From NCBI GenBank assembly GCA_013076295.1, contig RQOL01000466.1, positions 2,108,001-2,172,000 on the forward strand: DNA of 64,000 nucleotides, written 5' to 3'. Under the pieces are notes generated by a model, which was not told the DNA's origin, searched no databases, and worked only from the letters and a program-made list of their open reading frames with translations. Position numbers and translations under genes: made by a program. Source of the stretch: Sanderia malayensis. Its lineage: Eukaryota; Cnidaria; Scyphozoa; Semaeostomeae; Pelagiidae. Numbering within the stretch: the first letter of the stretch is position 1; every line of letters begins with the position of its first letter. Below, in pieces: positions 1 to 12,067 of this stretch.

Positions 1-3000
1 TAATAGATTAAAAGAAATAAAAATGGAATGAAAGAGCTTGATCCTGCTTAGCAGACTTGAAAAGGAATAGCACAAAGGCTATTTGCAGTCTGTACCTGCT
101 TGTGTGATAGATGCAGAGTAGCGTACGTCCCATTCCGGCGTCCAATAGGATTCAGCAACACTATCTACGTCACTGCCGGTCTCCATTCGCTAAAACATAA
201 CCAAGAGTAGGCTTAGGTATTCTGCACTTTCCGTTAACAGCTACAGTGAGGCCCAGCAAATAAGAAACAATTTATAAGAAACTCTCAGGCTCCTACTTGC
301 AGAAAAAAATTGGAAAACAATAGGAGATCTTTGTAAGCAAAGGCCCCAACCCGATAAACCTGGTTCTTAATTACGAGGCCTCATGTCAAAAACAATAGCG
401 AGAAAAAAAGCGACAGCTAAAACAAAAACAAAAACAAAATACCTCTTTTATCATTGTAGAATCACCACTTGCTATACTGAGTGCATCATCTGCAAGACGG
501 ATGCAAAATTAATCCGTTGATATAGTAACAAATATTTGGCATGTTGATAGAAAGAATTAAGCTATTTAAAAAACAATTAAGTTTTTACCATCGTGACCAT
601 TATAAGTCTCCAAATCATCATCTGTAGAAGAAGAAAAAAACTCAATCAAAGAAGGTAATAGAAAACAAAACCTCTAAAAGCATTGATAAATTTTGGTGAA
701 GAGTTAAATAAGAGATTCAAAATGATGCTTTAATTAAACCTGATTTCTCTTTGATTAATTCCAGATCCATTAGGCATCTGAACATAAATAAGCTCAAGTG
801 AGTAAAGAAAGCCGTTGATTCTATGAACACATAAACATACATTTCTTGTGAAAACAAATAATATTGTTTGCAAATACGATATCCTGCAAGATTACTCACT
901 TTATGTAAGAAGTACTTTTAAGAAATGTTCCATAATACTTTTGACTTTCTAGAAGCTTGAAAACCTAAAAAATAACGAGGCAGCAATTTTCAAAATGCAA
1001 AAATTCCTTTTGATATGGCCTTATAGCACAATTTAACTTTGATGAAGTTATCTAAGTTATATTCGGGAATGCTTGCAAAACTTTGCATGAATCAAGAAAT
1101 GAAATGTAATATACAGACATGCATCTGAGCTGAATCAAAATATGATCCACTTGGCTCCAAACTTTTTATATCACGAACTATCTTTCTCACATGCTGATCT
1201 TCGAGAATTATCCTGGGAGATGCCTGGGAGATGAAATTAAGAGACAAGTGAACAATGACAAATAAAAAAGGGACAAAGAAGAATGCATAACGAACAACAA
1301 ACACAAGAATAAGAACATAAGAACACTGAAGAAGAAGAAGAAAAAAAGCAAGCATTGGGAGAAGAAGAGTAAGAGTAAGAGTAAGAGTAAGAGTAAGAGT
1401 AGGAATAAGAGTAAGAGTAAGAGTAAGAGTAAGAGAGAAGAAGAAGAAAGCAAAGAAGAAGGCAAAGAAGAAGAACAAACCTTTGGAGACAAGTATTCGT
1501 CATAAATATTGGCAGCTGCCAGCCGTAGCTGTTCGAAATCAGATCCAGATGGCTAAACAAGAAAGAGCAATAACGTTCAATAAAAAACAACAAACGCATA
1601 ATTTTGCAATGTTATTGCAGAGACACAAATGCATTAACTTACTCGCTGCTGCCCTTTCTCTTGGGCCTTGACAGTATCCTCGGCAAGAATAGATAACTGC
1701 TGCTGCGCAGTAGCACGAAATCCCTGCGTTGCGTAAAAACACCAAAGATTACGTAATGAACTATCGAAAGGAACAAGGTTAGATCTATCGAGGGAAAGTT
1801 TAAACAACCAAGAAGCAAAGTCAATACCTCGACAGTGAGATAGAAGAAGACATAGTGCTCTGCGTTGCGTCCACCCATAAACTCTGTTGAGAATATAAAT
1901 GCATACATATACTATCATTTAAAGTGAAACTCTAATGCATAAATATAAATAGATGTCGGCTAACTCTGAATTTCCTTTGAGAGTTTGAGATTGTGAAAAC
2001 CAATCTTGAAGAAGCACCCGGCGTCTTACTTGTGGCCGACGGCGCGTTAATCTCAAGATAAGCTACATTAAAAAAGTTGATGGTAATGATAAAAGAATTG
2101 ACGAATACCAATGAAATACGACAATGCTGTGTTATCTTCCAAAATAACTTTAATTCCCAGCCTGGGAATCTGTTTTGTTCCGATCAGACTCAAAAGCTCT
2201 GGCTCCTGTTCTGGTTCTTGCTCCTGGGAAGGAAAAATAAAAAAAATAAAGATAAATGTGCATTTTTACTAGCACTCCTGCATGCAATCTTAATACTGCT
2301 TCAGAAGAAAAAACAACTTCAAAATCCATGGTGAATATACAATTCACGATTCAAAACAAAAGGTTTTAAAATTGTAAATAGTTTTCAAGAGAAAAAGTGT
2401 TCTAGAAAGTCAAAGAGTTCGGAGTCTAAAAAAGAGATAATGACGTCAGCTTACTATAAGCCCAGCATCAGAGCATTCGCCAGTCTTCACTCTGCGGATC
2501 TGAGCCACACAGAGCTTGCGCACAAACATCAAGCTGCCAAGGCGCTTTTTGATATTTATCTCTGACACAATTGGGCCTGGAAAAGAACAATGTGACGTCA
2601 CACGATAAATGTGTTTTACTGATAGACAAGGGAAAACGAAAATTGTCTGTTACAGTTCATTGAAGTTGAGTAGCTTAAAATACATCATGTATAATGTTCT
2701 TGGGATGAGATTCAAAGCTAAAGGTTGAAAGTTGAGCATTCAGAGTTTCAAAATTGCGTCATGAGTCGATTTACCGAATGTTTTCGAATCCAGTGAGCGT
2801 AGTTTTGAAATCTCAAGATCAACATTCTTCTTCGTTTCCTCCAAATCATCCAGATCATCACACGTTCTAACAAAGAAATCAGGAATATTTACATCACTCA
2901 AAAGCTGTCGCTACACGTACGATAGTAGACAAAAGTCCTTGGGACACGAAAAAGGCTGTCGACCCGTAAACTCCTCTTTTTGGGGATTTATTCAACCCTC

Positions 3001-5189
3001 CACTCGTCCTAAAACGATATTGTTCTCTCAATCAGACGCTTATGCAAATGGAATTTTGTTGATACCTCACACGCCATTTTCTCGAAACAACATTGCTTGG
3101 GGAAAAATGGGATAAAAAATGCGAAGAAGAGCCAACATTAAAAACGACTTACTTTATGGTTGTTAAAAAGTTCTCCACGGTAAATGCACCTTCTTTGCTG
3201 CACTGCAAACAAGGATAATTCAAGTTAAATTGAATATAAGTTGAAATTTAAAACGCTGTAAAATTAAAGAGGTTTAATTAATTAAGCCTCATTAATTGAA
3301 TCAAAGAAGAAATAAGAGGGTTTTTTCGGGAAGGGGTTGGTTAAAGCCATGAGAGATGCTGGCAAGATGCAACTTACTAGCCAAGAAATTGTTTGATTAA
3401 TGTAGTCAGGATCGCAGAAGAGCTCAGCTGTTGACAATAGAACACTGACTGCAATAATTTCCTACAAAGTGATAAGCAACCCTTTTAACTGCCTTGCTAT
3501 AGCAAAAGTATTAAAAGAGTATAAAATATAGAGAATCAACTAAGATAATAGACCGACAAGTGTATAAAACAAGGGAGAAATAAATCTTCAACATACCCTC
3601 AAAAAGTACCGAATATTCTTATTATCAAAATCAGACTGTGGCAGTAAAAGATACAACAACACTTCTGATATATCTTGCAAATATTCTAAGAAAAAAAACA
3701 ATTAGATTGAGCAACATAGAAATGATCTAGCACTTAGAGGACGGACTTAGCTAAGCTGACTGGAAAACTACAAGAAGTCAAATTGCAAGAAAGATTAGAA
3801 AATTCTGTGGGCAGGGGTCTAGAAATTGTGCAACAATACCTTTCTCTCTTTCATCATCTAAACAAATTTCCTGCCTCGTTCTCCCCATCTCAACCTCCTT
3901 TTCAACTTGGAAGAACATCTTTTCAAGGTCAATAGTTTCACGTGTTTCTGCATCATCCATTGAAGGCAAACCAAAAGCTGGAAAAAGTAAAACATAATCC
4001 TTTACAAGTCATCTGACTCTATCAATAAAAAACTATATACTCAATACAGCAGGTCAATATCATCTTCAGGATTCAATATCTGCACGGCTACCTCTGTTTT
4101 CCATCTTCTTCTTTGACATCCTGTCTATTGCAATCCTAAATATTTTCAAATGATTTGCAAAATCATCCACAAGTCTTGTTGTCAAGTATGAGACCCACTG
4201 GACTTCCTTTGTCCTGTCAGGAAATAGAAAAGATGATAAACAGTGAGGATTGCTTGACCTGACAACAGGCCTTGCATCACAATAGATGCCATGTTCAAAA
4301 TGGCAATAAAATGGTACAATGCAGAGGTAGAAGCTCGTGAGTATAACAAGAACGAATTGAGTATAATGTTTTGAAAAGACCTGCTGGCAAATGTGATGAT
4401 TGCTCTTTGTAGGACCTGTCTTATTTCATAATGAAAGGCTTGATGCTCACTAATCGTAAAATACCAATAATCCAGGTAGTCTCGAATGAATAGGTCAAGA
4501 ACCTACAAAGAAAATTATGACCTGGATGCAAAGAAATGCAACCTTTCCTGAAATACAGACTGTCAGAGTAGAAATATAGTGGCTTAAAGAGAGTACAGTT
4601 AAAACCAGCTACAGTACAGTTAATCTCAGACCCTTAGTGAAAATTTGGGTTGCAAATGCTCAAAATAATGAATGCATAACATATATAGAACATACTACAA
4701 AAATCCAAAAAATAATAAGTATTGGGAGTTTGAGATGATAAATGTCAATCATAGCATTTGTATACCTCTTGAATAGCTGAATCCATGGAACTTGATCCGG
4801 TCAATCGTTTGTCATATTTGAAGTTTTGCTGTGCATTTTCTACCAATTCAAACACACTAGGAACTCCCCTGTGGGAGTCTTCATCTGTTGACAGCACAGG
4901 TTCCCCTGCAGTCAATTCCAATTGCGACTTCTTCAACGAATGATGGCCAACCACAGCTAGAAACCTTGGAAAATACAAGTATGTTGGAGCTTAGCTTTTG
5001 CAAAATGGCATGACAATGGCACAACAAACAGATGGATCAGTGGTTCTTTTGAAACACAGATTAGATTGCGTTAAAACCATACCCTGCCAATAGCACAGTT
5101 ATGTAGACCAGTGTTGACACAATGCCAACAATTCCAAAAGTTGATAATGAAAGTAGAATAATCACACATGTCCATACTATGTAGTTCAT
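1..5189 (-). CDS. SNX13: Sorting nexin 13, N-terminal 610 codons (partial)
   Basis: SNX13-family proteins are membrane-anchored, join the ER to endosomes or lipid droplets, and carry PXA, RGS, PX and nexin-C domains. Twenty exons are seen: 5083-5189, 4766-4964, 4381-4502, 4092-4213, 3840-3977, 3597-3685, 3378-3461, 3153-3202, 2775-2866, 2455-2576, 2109-2223, 1828-1883, 1643-1723, 1481-1552, 1119-1223, 900-964, 740-777, 589-621, 443-489, 96-189. All phases agree. The start ATG (5187-5189) has an in-frame TAG two codons upstream. Residues 8-35 are hydrophobic (membrane segment). PXA is about 85-287, with KRLTGSSSMD and TTRLVDDFANHLKIF. RGS is about 395-540, with LEDNTALSYF and VEGFRATAQQQL. An acidic linker (DDDLETYNG) and the approach to PX follow. 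PX and nexin-C lie beyond the left edge. The order and motifs fit SNX13 better than SNX14 or SNX25. Confidence 0.9.
1368..1434. repeat. (GTAAGA)n hexanucleotide microsatellite
   Basis: About eleven copies of GTAAGA with two imperfect units, within an SNX13 intron, inside a longer GAA/AAG-rich stretch (1326-1475). The long open frames here on the minus strand are artefacts of the repeat. Confidence 0.9.
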
Positions 5190-6430
5190 TTTCTAGAAGA
5201 AACAGTGTTGACATTATTTTATGCGAGGCAGTAAATACCATTCAGTAGAGCAAATAAGATAAACAAAGAGAGAAATACCTTTATTCTCACGCTATTCACC
5301 TGGAACGTCTGATTGCAACAACAAATCGCATCAAACAAATTGAAGATGTGATGTTAACACCAAGACCATAATAGCAAGCAAATCTTTCAAGTTAATTTCC
5401 TATATAGCTGTTATCTCAATCCATGTATGTTATAAAGGAGGCAATGGTGAGCTGATTCATTGCAATTTATATAAGTTTCTGCACTAAGAATTCTTCTTGG
5501 TGTCTCCACACTTGGGTTGCTTGCTGGATTGGATATGAAGACTCTTTTGTATAAGGCTGTGTTACAGTTGAGACCTGGGAAAAATTATCTTCAGACTACG
5601 GACAGCTAGTCATTAGATGTAAGTTTATTTCAATATAACATTCACATATGCTGCTGAATTTGTTTCCTACAATAAGACCACAAGTCTTTACATGGAAGTG
5701 CTCTCAGTGCAAGGCCAAGGCCAATGTTTCTTTTGAATTTTTACTATTATCTGAATGTCGCTGAATTGCATTAACGTTTCGGTTCAGAATGGACGAAAGT
5801 TGTACACCCCGAATCGTCACGAGCAATATCGGTTCTCGTCGGAGCAACGAAAGTCGAAAACATTTCAATGAGGAACAAAAAAGTTCAAATTTCAAAGGTG
5901 GCATGACGTATAAAAGTGACATAAATTTGGATCTGTTGTTCAATCCATGAATTTTAATTTTGGATGAAATCAAGCGTCAAGTTGGAGTTTAATGGCGGAA
6001 ATGGCGGACCTTCTGCTGCTTCGGGTTGATAATCGGGATTCGGGATGGCTTGATGGCTTAAGCCTTGGTTAAATGTTTGGAAAACTATGCTTACAAACAC
6101 ACCATTGTATGCTACTTGTGTGGGTAAATTACTTACAAGTAAAGTAGTAGCATTCGGAATCGAATTGCTAAGTAAAGCATGTAAATACATGCGATTTCCT
6201 CAGTGGGCCCTACTGTAAAAAATTAACTCAAGCTTGTTAATTATTGTAGGCTACCCACTTTAAACATGTATTATTATTATCTATTACGAGAATTTCGTCG
6301 ATTGTGCCAGTTGTCTCTGTCCATGTGGTCACACAGAGACAGACGACAGACCAGACACCGCGTGATTTTAGGAGGACCCGGCCCAGCAGGGGTCTGTCCG
6401 AAAAATGCTGCTGTGCGCCCCAATCAGTTA
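5190..6430. other. 5' flank of SNX13, no gene seen
   Basis: No coding exon with supported similarity. It should hold the SNX13 5' untranslated exon(s) and promoter, because SNX13 and CYP20A1 are transcribed divergently from here to 7269. Open frames in this stretch are short and resemble nothing recognised. Confidence 0.5.
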
Positions 6431-7059
6431 AGCCTAGTATCCATATAGTCGTTGAGGGTCGTTGAGGGTCGTTGGCAGTCTTTATGAGTCGCTGAAAATT
6501 AGGATCAGCGATGTGTATCCATATAGTCGTTGAGGGTCTTTGAGGGTCGTTGGCAGTCTTTCGCAGTCGTCGAGAGAATGTGATAAGAAAGCGCGCACAA
6601 TAACAAAGTGGCGCCAAATTTATACGTTTGAAACATGGCAGAGGCACACACGGAATTTTTGTTGTTGTTTTTCGCAAATATCATGTGTGTAAGAAGACCG
6701 AATACTTCTGCCATAAATTTAGACAAAATTAAGGGTCCAAAATTGCTATTTTTAGAGAGTCAAATATCTCGAAATATCCCCACGTGGCATTTGGCATTTG
6801 TACTTTGGCAAGGAAACATATCATATTACCATAAATCAAAGGATTCTCAGTCGTTTTATAGGTGTTGACGGTCGTTGAGGGTCGCTGAGATAGAAACTTT
6901 TCTATCTCGACGACCCTCAAAGACCCAGTCGTTTTGGGTCGCTGGAAGGATTAAAATCAATTTTTGACAGGTCTCTGCGTGATTGTTAATCTTTTCAGCG
7001 ACTCCCAAAGACTGCCAAAGACCCTCAACGACCCTCAACGACTATATGGATACTAGGCT
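6431..7059. mobile_element. 629-bp inverted-repeat transposon (MITE) with TTA target duplication
   Basis: Left end AGCCTAGTATCCATATAGTC at 6431 is matched by its exact reverse complement ending at 7059. The inverted termini go on as repeats of CGTTGAGGGT and TTGGCAGTCTTT. TTA flanks both sides in direct orientation (6428-6430, 7060-7062). Subterminal motifs are duplicated near 6513-6570. There is no transposase reading frame, so it is non-autonomous. A 3-bp TTA duplication is typical of PIF/Harbinger elements; that family call is inference. Confidence 0.85.
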
Positions 7060-7268
7060 TTACCTTTGTTTGACCAACTAATCAATGTCGAATACTCAAA
7101 TCACATGACATGCAGCTCTGACGTCATGCATTGTTAACTAGCCAATAATAGAGCGTTTTAAATATAGAACACGCAAGTTTTCTCTTGCCATTTCAGAGGT
7201 AAGAAAACGGCCTCGCTGCAAAAACGGCTTCGCCGCAACAATAAACATATTTTGATTGGAAAGGAAAA
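7060..7268. promoter_or_regulatory. Upstream region and 5' leader of CYP20A1
   Basis: Short GC-richer stretch just before the CYP20A1 ATG, with a repeated AAACGGC(C/T)TCGC motif at 7206-7239. It is presumed to include the transcription start. No TATA box is clearly placed. Confidence 0.35.
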
Positions 7269-10200
7269 ATGCGACAGCTTGTGAACCACGTTTCTACAGA
7301 TTATGCAGCGTTTGCTGTCACTGGTTTTGTACTACTAATTGTCACATTGTTGTATTTGTTTTGGGTGAGAAGTTTTTCGTTTACTTTCGCGTTTCATTTG
7401 TTGGGCCTTGAGTTGAGGGGGAGGGTCCCTTTTTCTGTTCCAAGGAACATATGACTTTTTTAATGCATTAAAAGTGAATGTTTCTAAATATAGCTCGACA
7501 GAAAGAAGAATCAACTATCATTTCCTGGACTTGTTCCCACCGATCCCGAGTGAGTTTCATGACATGATGAGATTTAATTTTTATAGCGTGTTTAGGTTAT
7601 TTCGTGGTGTGGTGAGCGAGGGGATTGTCTCGTGTGCAAACGTTGAAATGCCCTGCAGGCTCTTGTCTTGCTACCAACATACTGTTATTGTTCTTGCATC
7701 GAATCCTGACTTAACAACTTCATAGAATATAAAATTTTAAGCTTTGTTCATTTTAAGTCTTGGCAATTTGGTTGACATCAAAAAAGCTGGCAGTCTTCAT
7801 GAGTTTTTAGTTGATCTTCACAATAAACTTGGACCTGTTGCAAGTTTCTGGTGGGGTAAAGAGTTGGCAGTCAGCTTGGGTTCGCCTATACCTTGGAAAG
7901 ATGTTGTGACACTATTCAACAGGCCTGTCGCCCAGTTTGCAATGTTCATGCCCCTTATTGGGGAAAACAGTATCCAATATGCAAACGGGGCTGATGGGAG
8001 AAAGAAAAGACAGATTTTGGACCGAAGTTTCAGTCATGCTGCAATGTCTGGATATGCACCTGTTTTTAATGAGGTATCTTGGCTGTCTATAAGTTTTGAG
8101 CTATAATAATATGATACCTCCTTGTAGTGTTCCTTTTCAGAATTGTTGTCAAAACATTTTGCCACGATTCTTTTCATTGATGTTAATTCTCTCTTATCTC
8201 TAAAGGTTGCAGATGAAATGGTAAAGAAGTGGGGCACTTTGGCAAAAGGAGAGCACATTCCTCTACGACAATACATGCTTGCCGGTGCTTTGAAGTCACT
8301 AATGTGTTCATCTTTTGGCAAATTCTTCAACTCTGCCAAACAGATTCTTGAGTTTGAGGAAGCTTATGATGCAGTAAGTTGATAAATGTTTCACCATTTC
8401 ATACAAGTAGGTAAAATTCTCCTCAATCAAGCCCCCTTTCTTTATAGGGCTTCCCATTTGAGACAAGATTTTGAGTTAAGACCCGCTTCTCTATTAAGCC
8501 CTATTGTAATTGTGATTGAGTAAGCCGTAAAGTTTGATTGAGTTATTTTACATCAACACTTTGCTGAAGATTATTTGAGAATTTTGTTAATCCCTGGTTT
8601 TTGTTAAGTCCCCTTTTTAGGAAGCCCACTCTAGAACCTGAAATATTAAATACACTCCCCCAATGCTTAATTAAGCTGTTACAGGTTATTTAGTGGTGGA
8701 ATTTTTATTTGAGTAGTGCTGGAGTGAAATGGAGTATCGTCTTGCCCATGGTATGCCAGAACCTGGAAGTGAAAGAGAGAAGAAATTTGAAACTGGTATG
8801 AAAACATAATAATATCCTCTTTGATTTTTTGCAATTATCTTGAAATGTGGTTGGTGATTTGCTGAACTAGTTATTTATTTTCTACCAGCAAAAAATTTTC
8901 TTTTGAATAAAACAAAAGAAGTTATCAAACATCGCCGTTCTCAAAAAGACAAGGATGGCCATATTTTTCTGGATGTTATTTTGGAAGATAAGGATGCTTT
9001 CCCAACCGAAGAAGCGGTATGTATTCTAACATAAAGCTAAAAATTCCTATAAATCCTCGAGTAGGCCTCTCCCTTGAATAAGCCTCCATCCTGATAATCA
9101 TATGCAAGGGCATTGAGTCCATGTATTAAGACATTTAAGCTGTGTAGTGAATGCGTTGCAAACAGCAGTCAGTTTAGACCATGAATTTGATTAATTAATC
9201 ATATTCTATTTCACTGTTATAAAGCTTTGTATTGAATAAAAGTTTAACAACAGTTTTGTTTTTGTGTCCAAGTCCCAGCGGTTTATTTGAGTTCTTACGG
9301 TATTTACATTTATCTGCACCCTATTGGAAATTGTATAGCTAGGTATTATTTAGTTAACTGGCAATATGAATTTGAATTTTTTTAGATTTGTGACATGGCT
9401 ATTACATATGTAATTGGTGGTTTTCATACAACTGGAACATGTAAGTGACAAAGTCAAATCTTTAATCTAATAATCTACCATGTCTTTCCAAGTACTTTAG
9501 TATGAAACCATTTGCGCAATGTTTTGATACTGTATTAGTTTGGTATATGTTTCATCTGTTAGTGCTTACATGGGCCGTCTATTACCTGTCGTTGCATCCA
9601 GAGTGCCAAGAGAAGATCCTGACTGAAATCAACAATACAATCAAGGATAATCCAGTTTCCATGGAGAATATTGCCGACCTGAAGTAAGCAATCTTATAAT
9701 TTTCTTTTATTGCTCTGGTCATAGAAACCAGGTCAAAACATCAACAAAGATTATATATAAGAATTTTCCAAAACGAGGGCGATTTACTTACAAATCAAAA
9801 CAAAGTCGGTAACGCACCAGACAAGCAATTTGTCACGTTGGTTACAAACAAAGAAACCCACACGATTGTCCAGCCAGTCAAGCCGTCTATACCTAAAAAG
9901 ATTTTTTGTAAAACATTGTATAACACCCACAGTGGAACATCGAACTCGGTTATCTCAAACAACTCGCTATCTCGAATAGATTCCCATTTCCTCTCGTTCT
10001 CTAGTTGGGTGAATTTGGGTGTCTCGAACTCCCGCCATGTCGAACAAATTTTCATTTCCCCTGCGAGTTCGAGATAGCGAGAGTCGACTGTATTTATTAC
10101 CACTGACGACCTTTGAATTCGTCTTAGGTATATGCGTCAAGTGATCGACGAAGCCCTGAGAGCATCGGTCTTGGCACCTTGGGCTGCGAGATACTCCGAT

Positions 10201-10969
10201 TATGACATCATTGTGAGTGGACACGTCATTCCAAAAGAGGTAAATAGCTTGGTATTTTCTATAGTAGAGCGCCCAATGGGGGGGGGGGGTGTTTTGAGCA
10301 ATGATGATAAGCCCATCGTTCTTTATCTTCTATTGAACAACGAGACTCTCCATTCGACAATAATTCTTTTGAACTATAGTCTCTATTTTGTGTTTGTTTT
10401 AGACTCCAATCATTTTACCGCTTGGCGTCGTTCTTCAAGACCCAGAAATATGGCCAGAACCCACAAGGTATAACAGAACTTATTGACCATTTTAGCCGGG
10501 GAGCGCAATACGAATATTAATAAAATTACACAAGGCCTTGTCTCATGTAGACTTTCTTTTCCATCTCCTCCGCAGTTACATCGCAGTACGTAATAATGGT
10601 GATTTTACCATAGTTAATAGAAAAGGACAATATACAAACGGTGTCTCTTTCTATTAATTATGATTTCACAAGGAGTGAACTTGACTGCCTGTTTTGTTAT
10701 CAACATTGCTTTTTAGATTTGATCCGGACAGATTCAGCCCTGAAAATGTGAAAACCCGAGACAAGTTGGCATTTTCTCCGTTTGGGTTTGCCGGCAAACG
10801 CAAGTGTCCCGGCTACCGTTTCTTCTACTTGGAAGCGACCGCAATGCTTGTCGCTTTGATCAGGAAATTCAAATTGAATCTTGTCGAAGGGTGCAGAGCT
10901 GAGAAAGAGTTCAATTTGGTAACACAGCCCAAAGAAGAAATTTGGATTACTGTTCAGAAAAGAGATTAG
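7269..10969 (+). CDS. CYP20A1: Cytochrome P450 family 20 protein
   Basis: Orphan P450, expected to be ER-anchored with a heme-thiolate centre; its substrate is unknown. Eleven exons: 7269-7364, 7494-7549, 7758-8073, 8206-8373, 8717-8795, 8889-9016, 9386-9440, 9563-9683, 10128-10239, 10403-10467, 10717-10969. They sum to 1449 nt (482 aa; vertebrate CYP20A1 is about 460-470). Residues 13-32 form the N-terminal membrane anchor. GSLHEFLVDLH, LPLGVVLQDPEIWPEP and RFDPDRF are family hallmarks. The I-helix reads GGFHTTGT (His where most P450s have an acid). EALR supplies the ExxR pair. The heme loop FGFAGKRKCPG keeps the Cys ligand. The ATG is chosen because it opens the anchor exon. The gene lies head-to-head with SNX13. 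Confidence 0.93.
9868..10091. mobile_element. Probable pogo-like MITE fragment in CYP20A1 intron 8
   Basis: Phrases such as TCGAACTC and CTATCTCGAA recur, and the right end reads GAGAGTCGACTGTA, matching the CAGTC...-type ends of the 20287-20471 element. The left end is not clear. Confidence 0.4.
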
Positions 10970-12024
10970 AAGAAATTCGTAGAAGCAGAGGATTGTTGGT
11001 GGTGCTAGTTGCTGGAAGTTGTTTTTGATAATTTTTTGATTATTTGATGTTGTCAATTTTGTCGTGCAAGGCAAGCCTTGGCAGGCATTTTGAAAATCTG
11101 TTTATCTTTATACCTCAATGTCGAGTCAAGTAATTATATTGATAGAAGATAAATCAAGCCTAATTTTATTATAATGGAAGCGAATTGTTCACAAAATTAT
11201 AGAATACCTACTAAGCAGAGAAAATTATAGAATAGAGTAGCCGTAATTTACATTCTGCTTTAGTCAACAATAAACAGACTAGACGTACATATAATTTAGG
11301 CTTTCACAGACAAGTAAACTTGAACTCTTGTTCTTGAAGAAAAGCAATGATATACCCCAGTGCTTTTGGACTTCTTGTCTGTTCTGGGAAATTAAAACAC
11401 GTCAAACCAATTGTTTTACCTTACGTCGACAACAACGCGTGGATGAGAACGATAAATCATCTTTTCTGTACCCCTCTACGTATTTTTATAAGAATACAAA
11501 GTTTTTCCCGGAGCCACAATATTCTTAAAACTTCTCGATTTTCTGCCTGAAATAATTCTTTAGTTGTATACTAAGCCGACCCTGGCGTTACTTTGCGAGA
11601 GTGCTCAGATAAAAAACGTGTGTTGCATCTTATTGATAACCATTATACCTGGCTGTACTAAGTACTGATCTAGATTAAAAGACTTGAACAATGATCTAGA
11701 TTTAGGGTATGAAGAGGTTTTGCTTTGCAGAACAAAAAGTTTATTGTTCTTTTTAAATTCTGTTGAATTACTTTCGACGACTAAATTTCACGACGGGGGA
11801 AAAAGCTTAATAGGTAGGTAAAGCTAAAGAATCAGAAAGTAAAACATCGCTTCTTCTGGGTTCTAGAGCACAAAATCTTCCAGTTTGAAGGTCAGCAAGA
11901 AGACCCAATGAACTGCTCAACTTCCTGTGTTTAATCACCCACAGAGAAAAAATATAGTCTATTGCGTCTGAGAGAAGAGAAGTGTGGCCAAGGCGCACAA
12001 AGTTTGGTTTATAACCGGGCAAAG
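10970..12024. other. CYP20A1 3' untranslated region and intergenic spacer
   Basis: The nearest polyadenylation signal, AATAAA, is at 11269-11274, about 300 nt after the CYP20A1 stop. The rest up to 12024 should include the promoter and leader of the lectin receptor gene. No further gene is seen. Confidence 0.6.
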
Positions 12025-12067
12025 ATGCATCTAAAATTTACGTTATGCATCATTATTTTGCTTATTG
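12025..12067 (+). other. Signal-peptide exon of the lectin receptor
   Basis: ATG at 12025 opens [15 protein letters not shown], a short basic then strongly hydrophobic signal sequence, followed by a GTAAGT donor in phase 1. This joins in frame to the first CTLD exon at 15338. The intron between them is 3270 bp and contains the nested transposons. Confidence 0.8.

Noticed and set aside
2023..2055. Possible 33-bp SNX13 exon (LILRLTRRRPQ)
   Set aside because: It has splice-like edges, but the exon at 2109-2223 matches the conserved SNX13 sequence, fits phase on both sides, and makes this one unnecessary.
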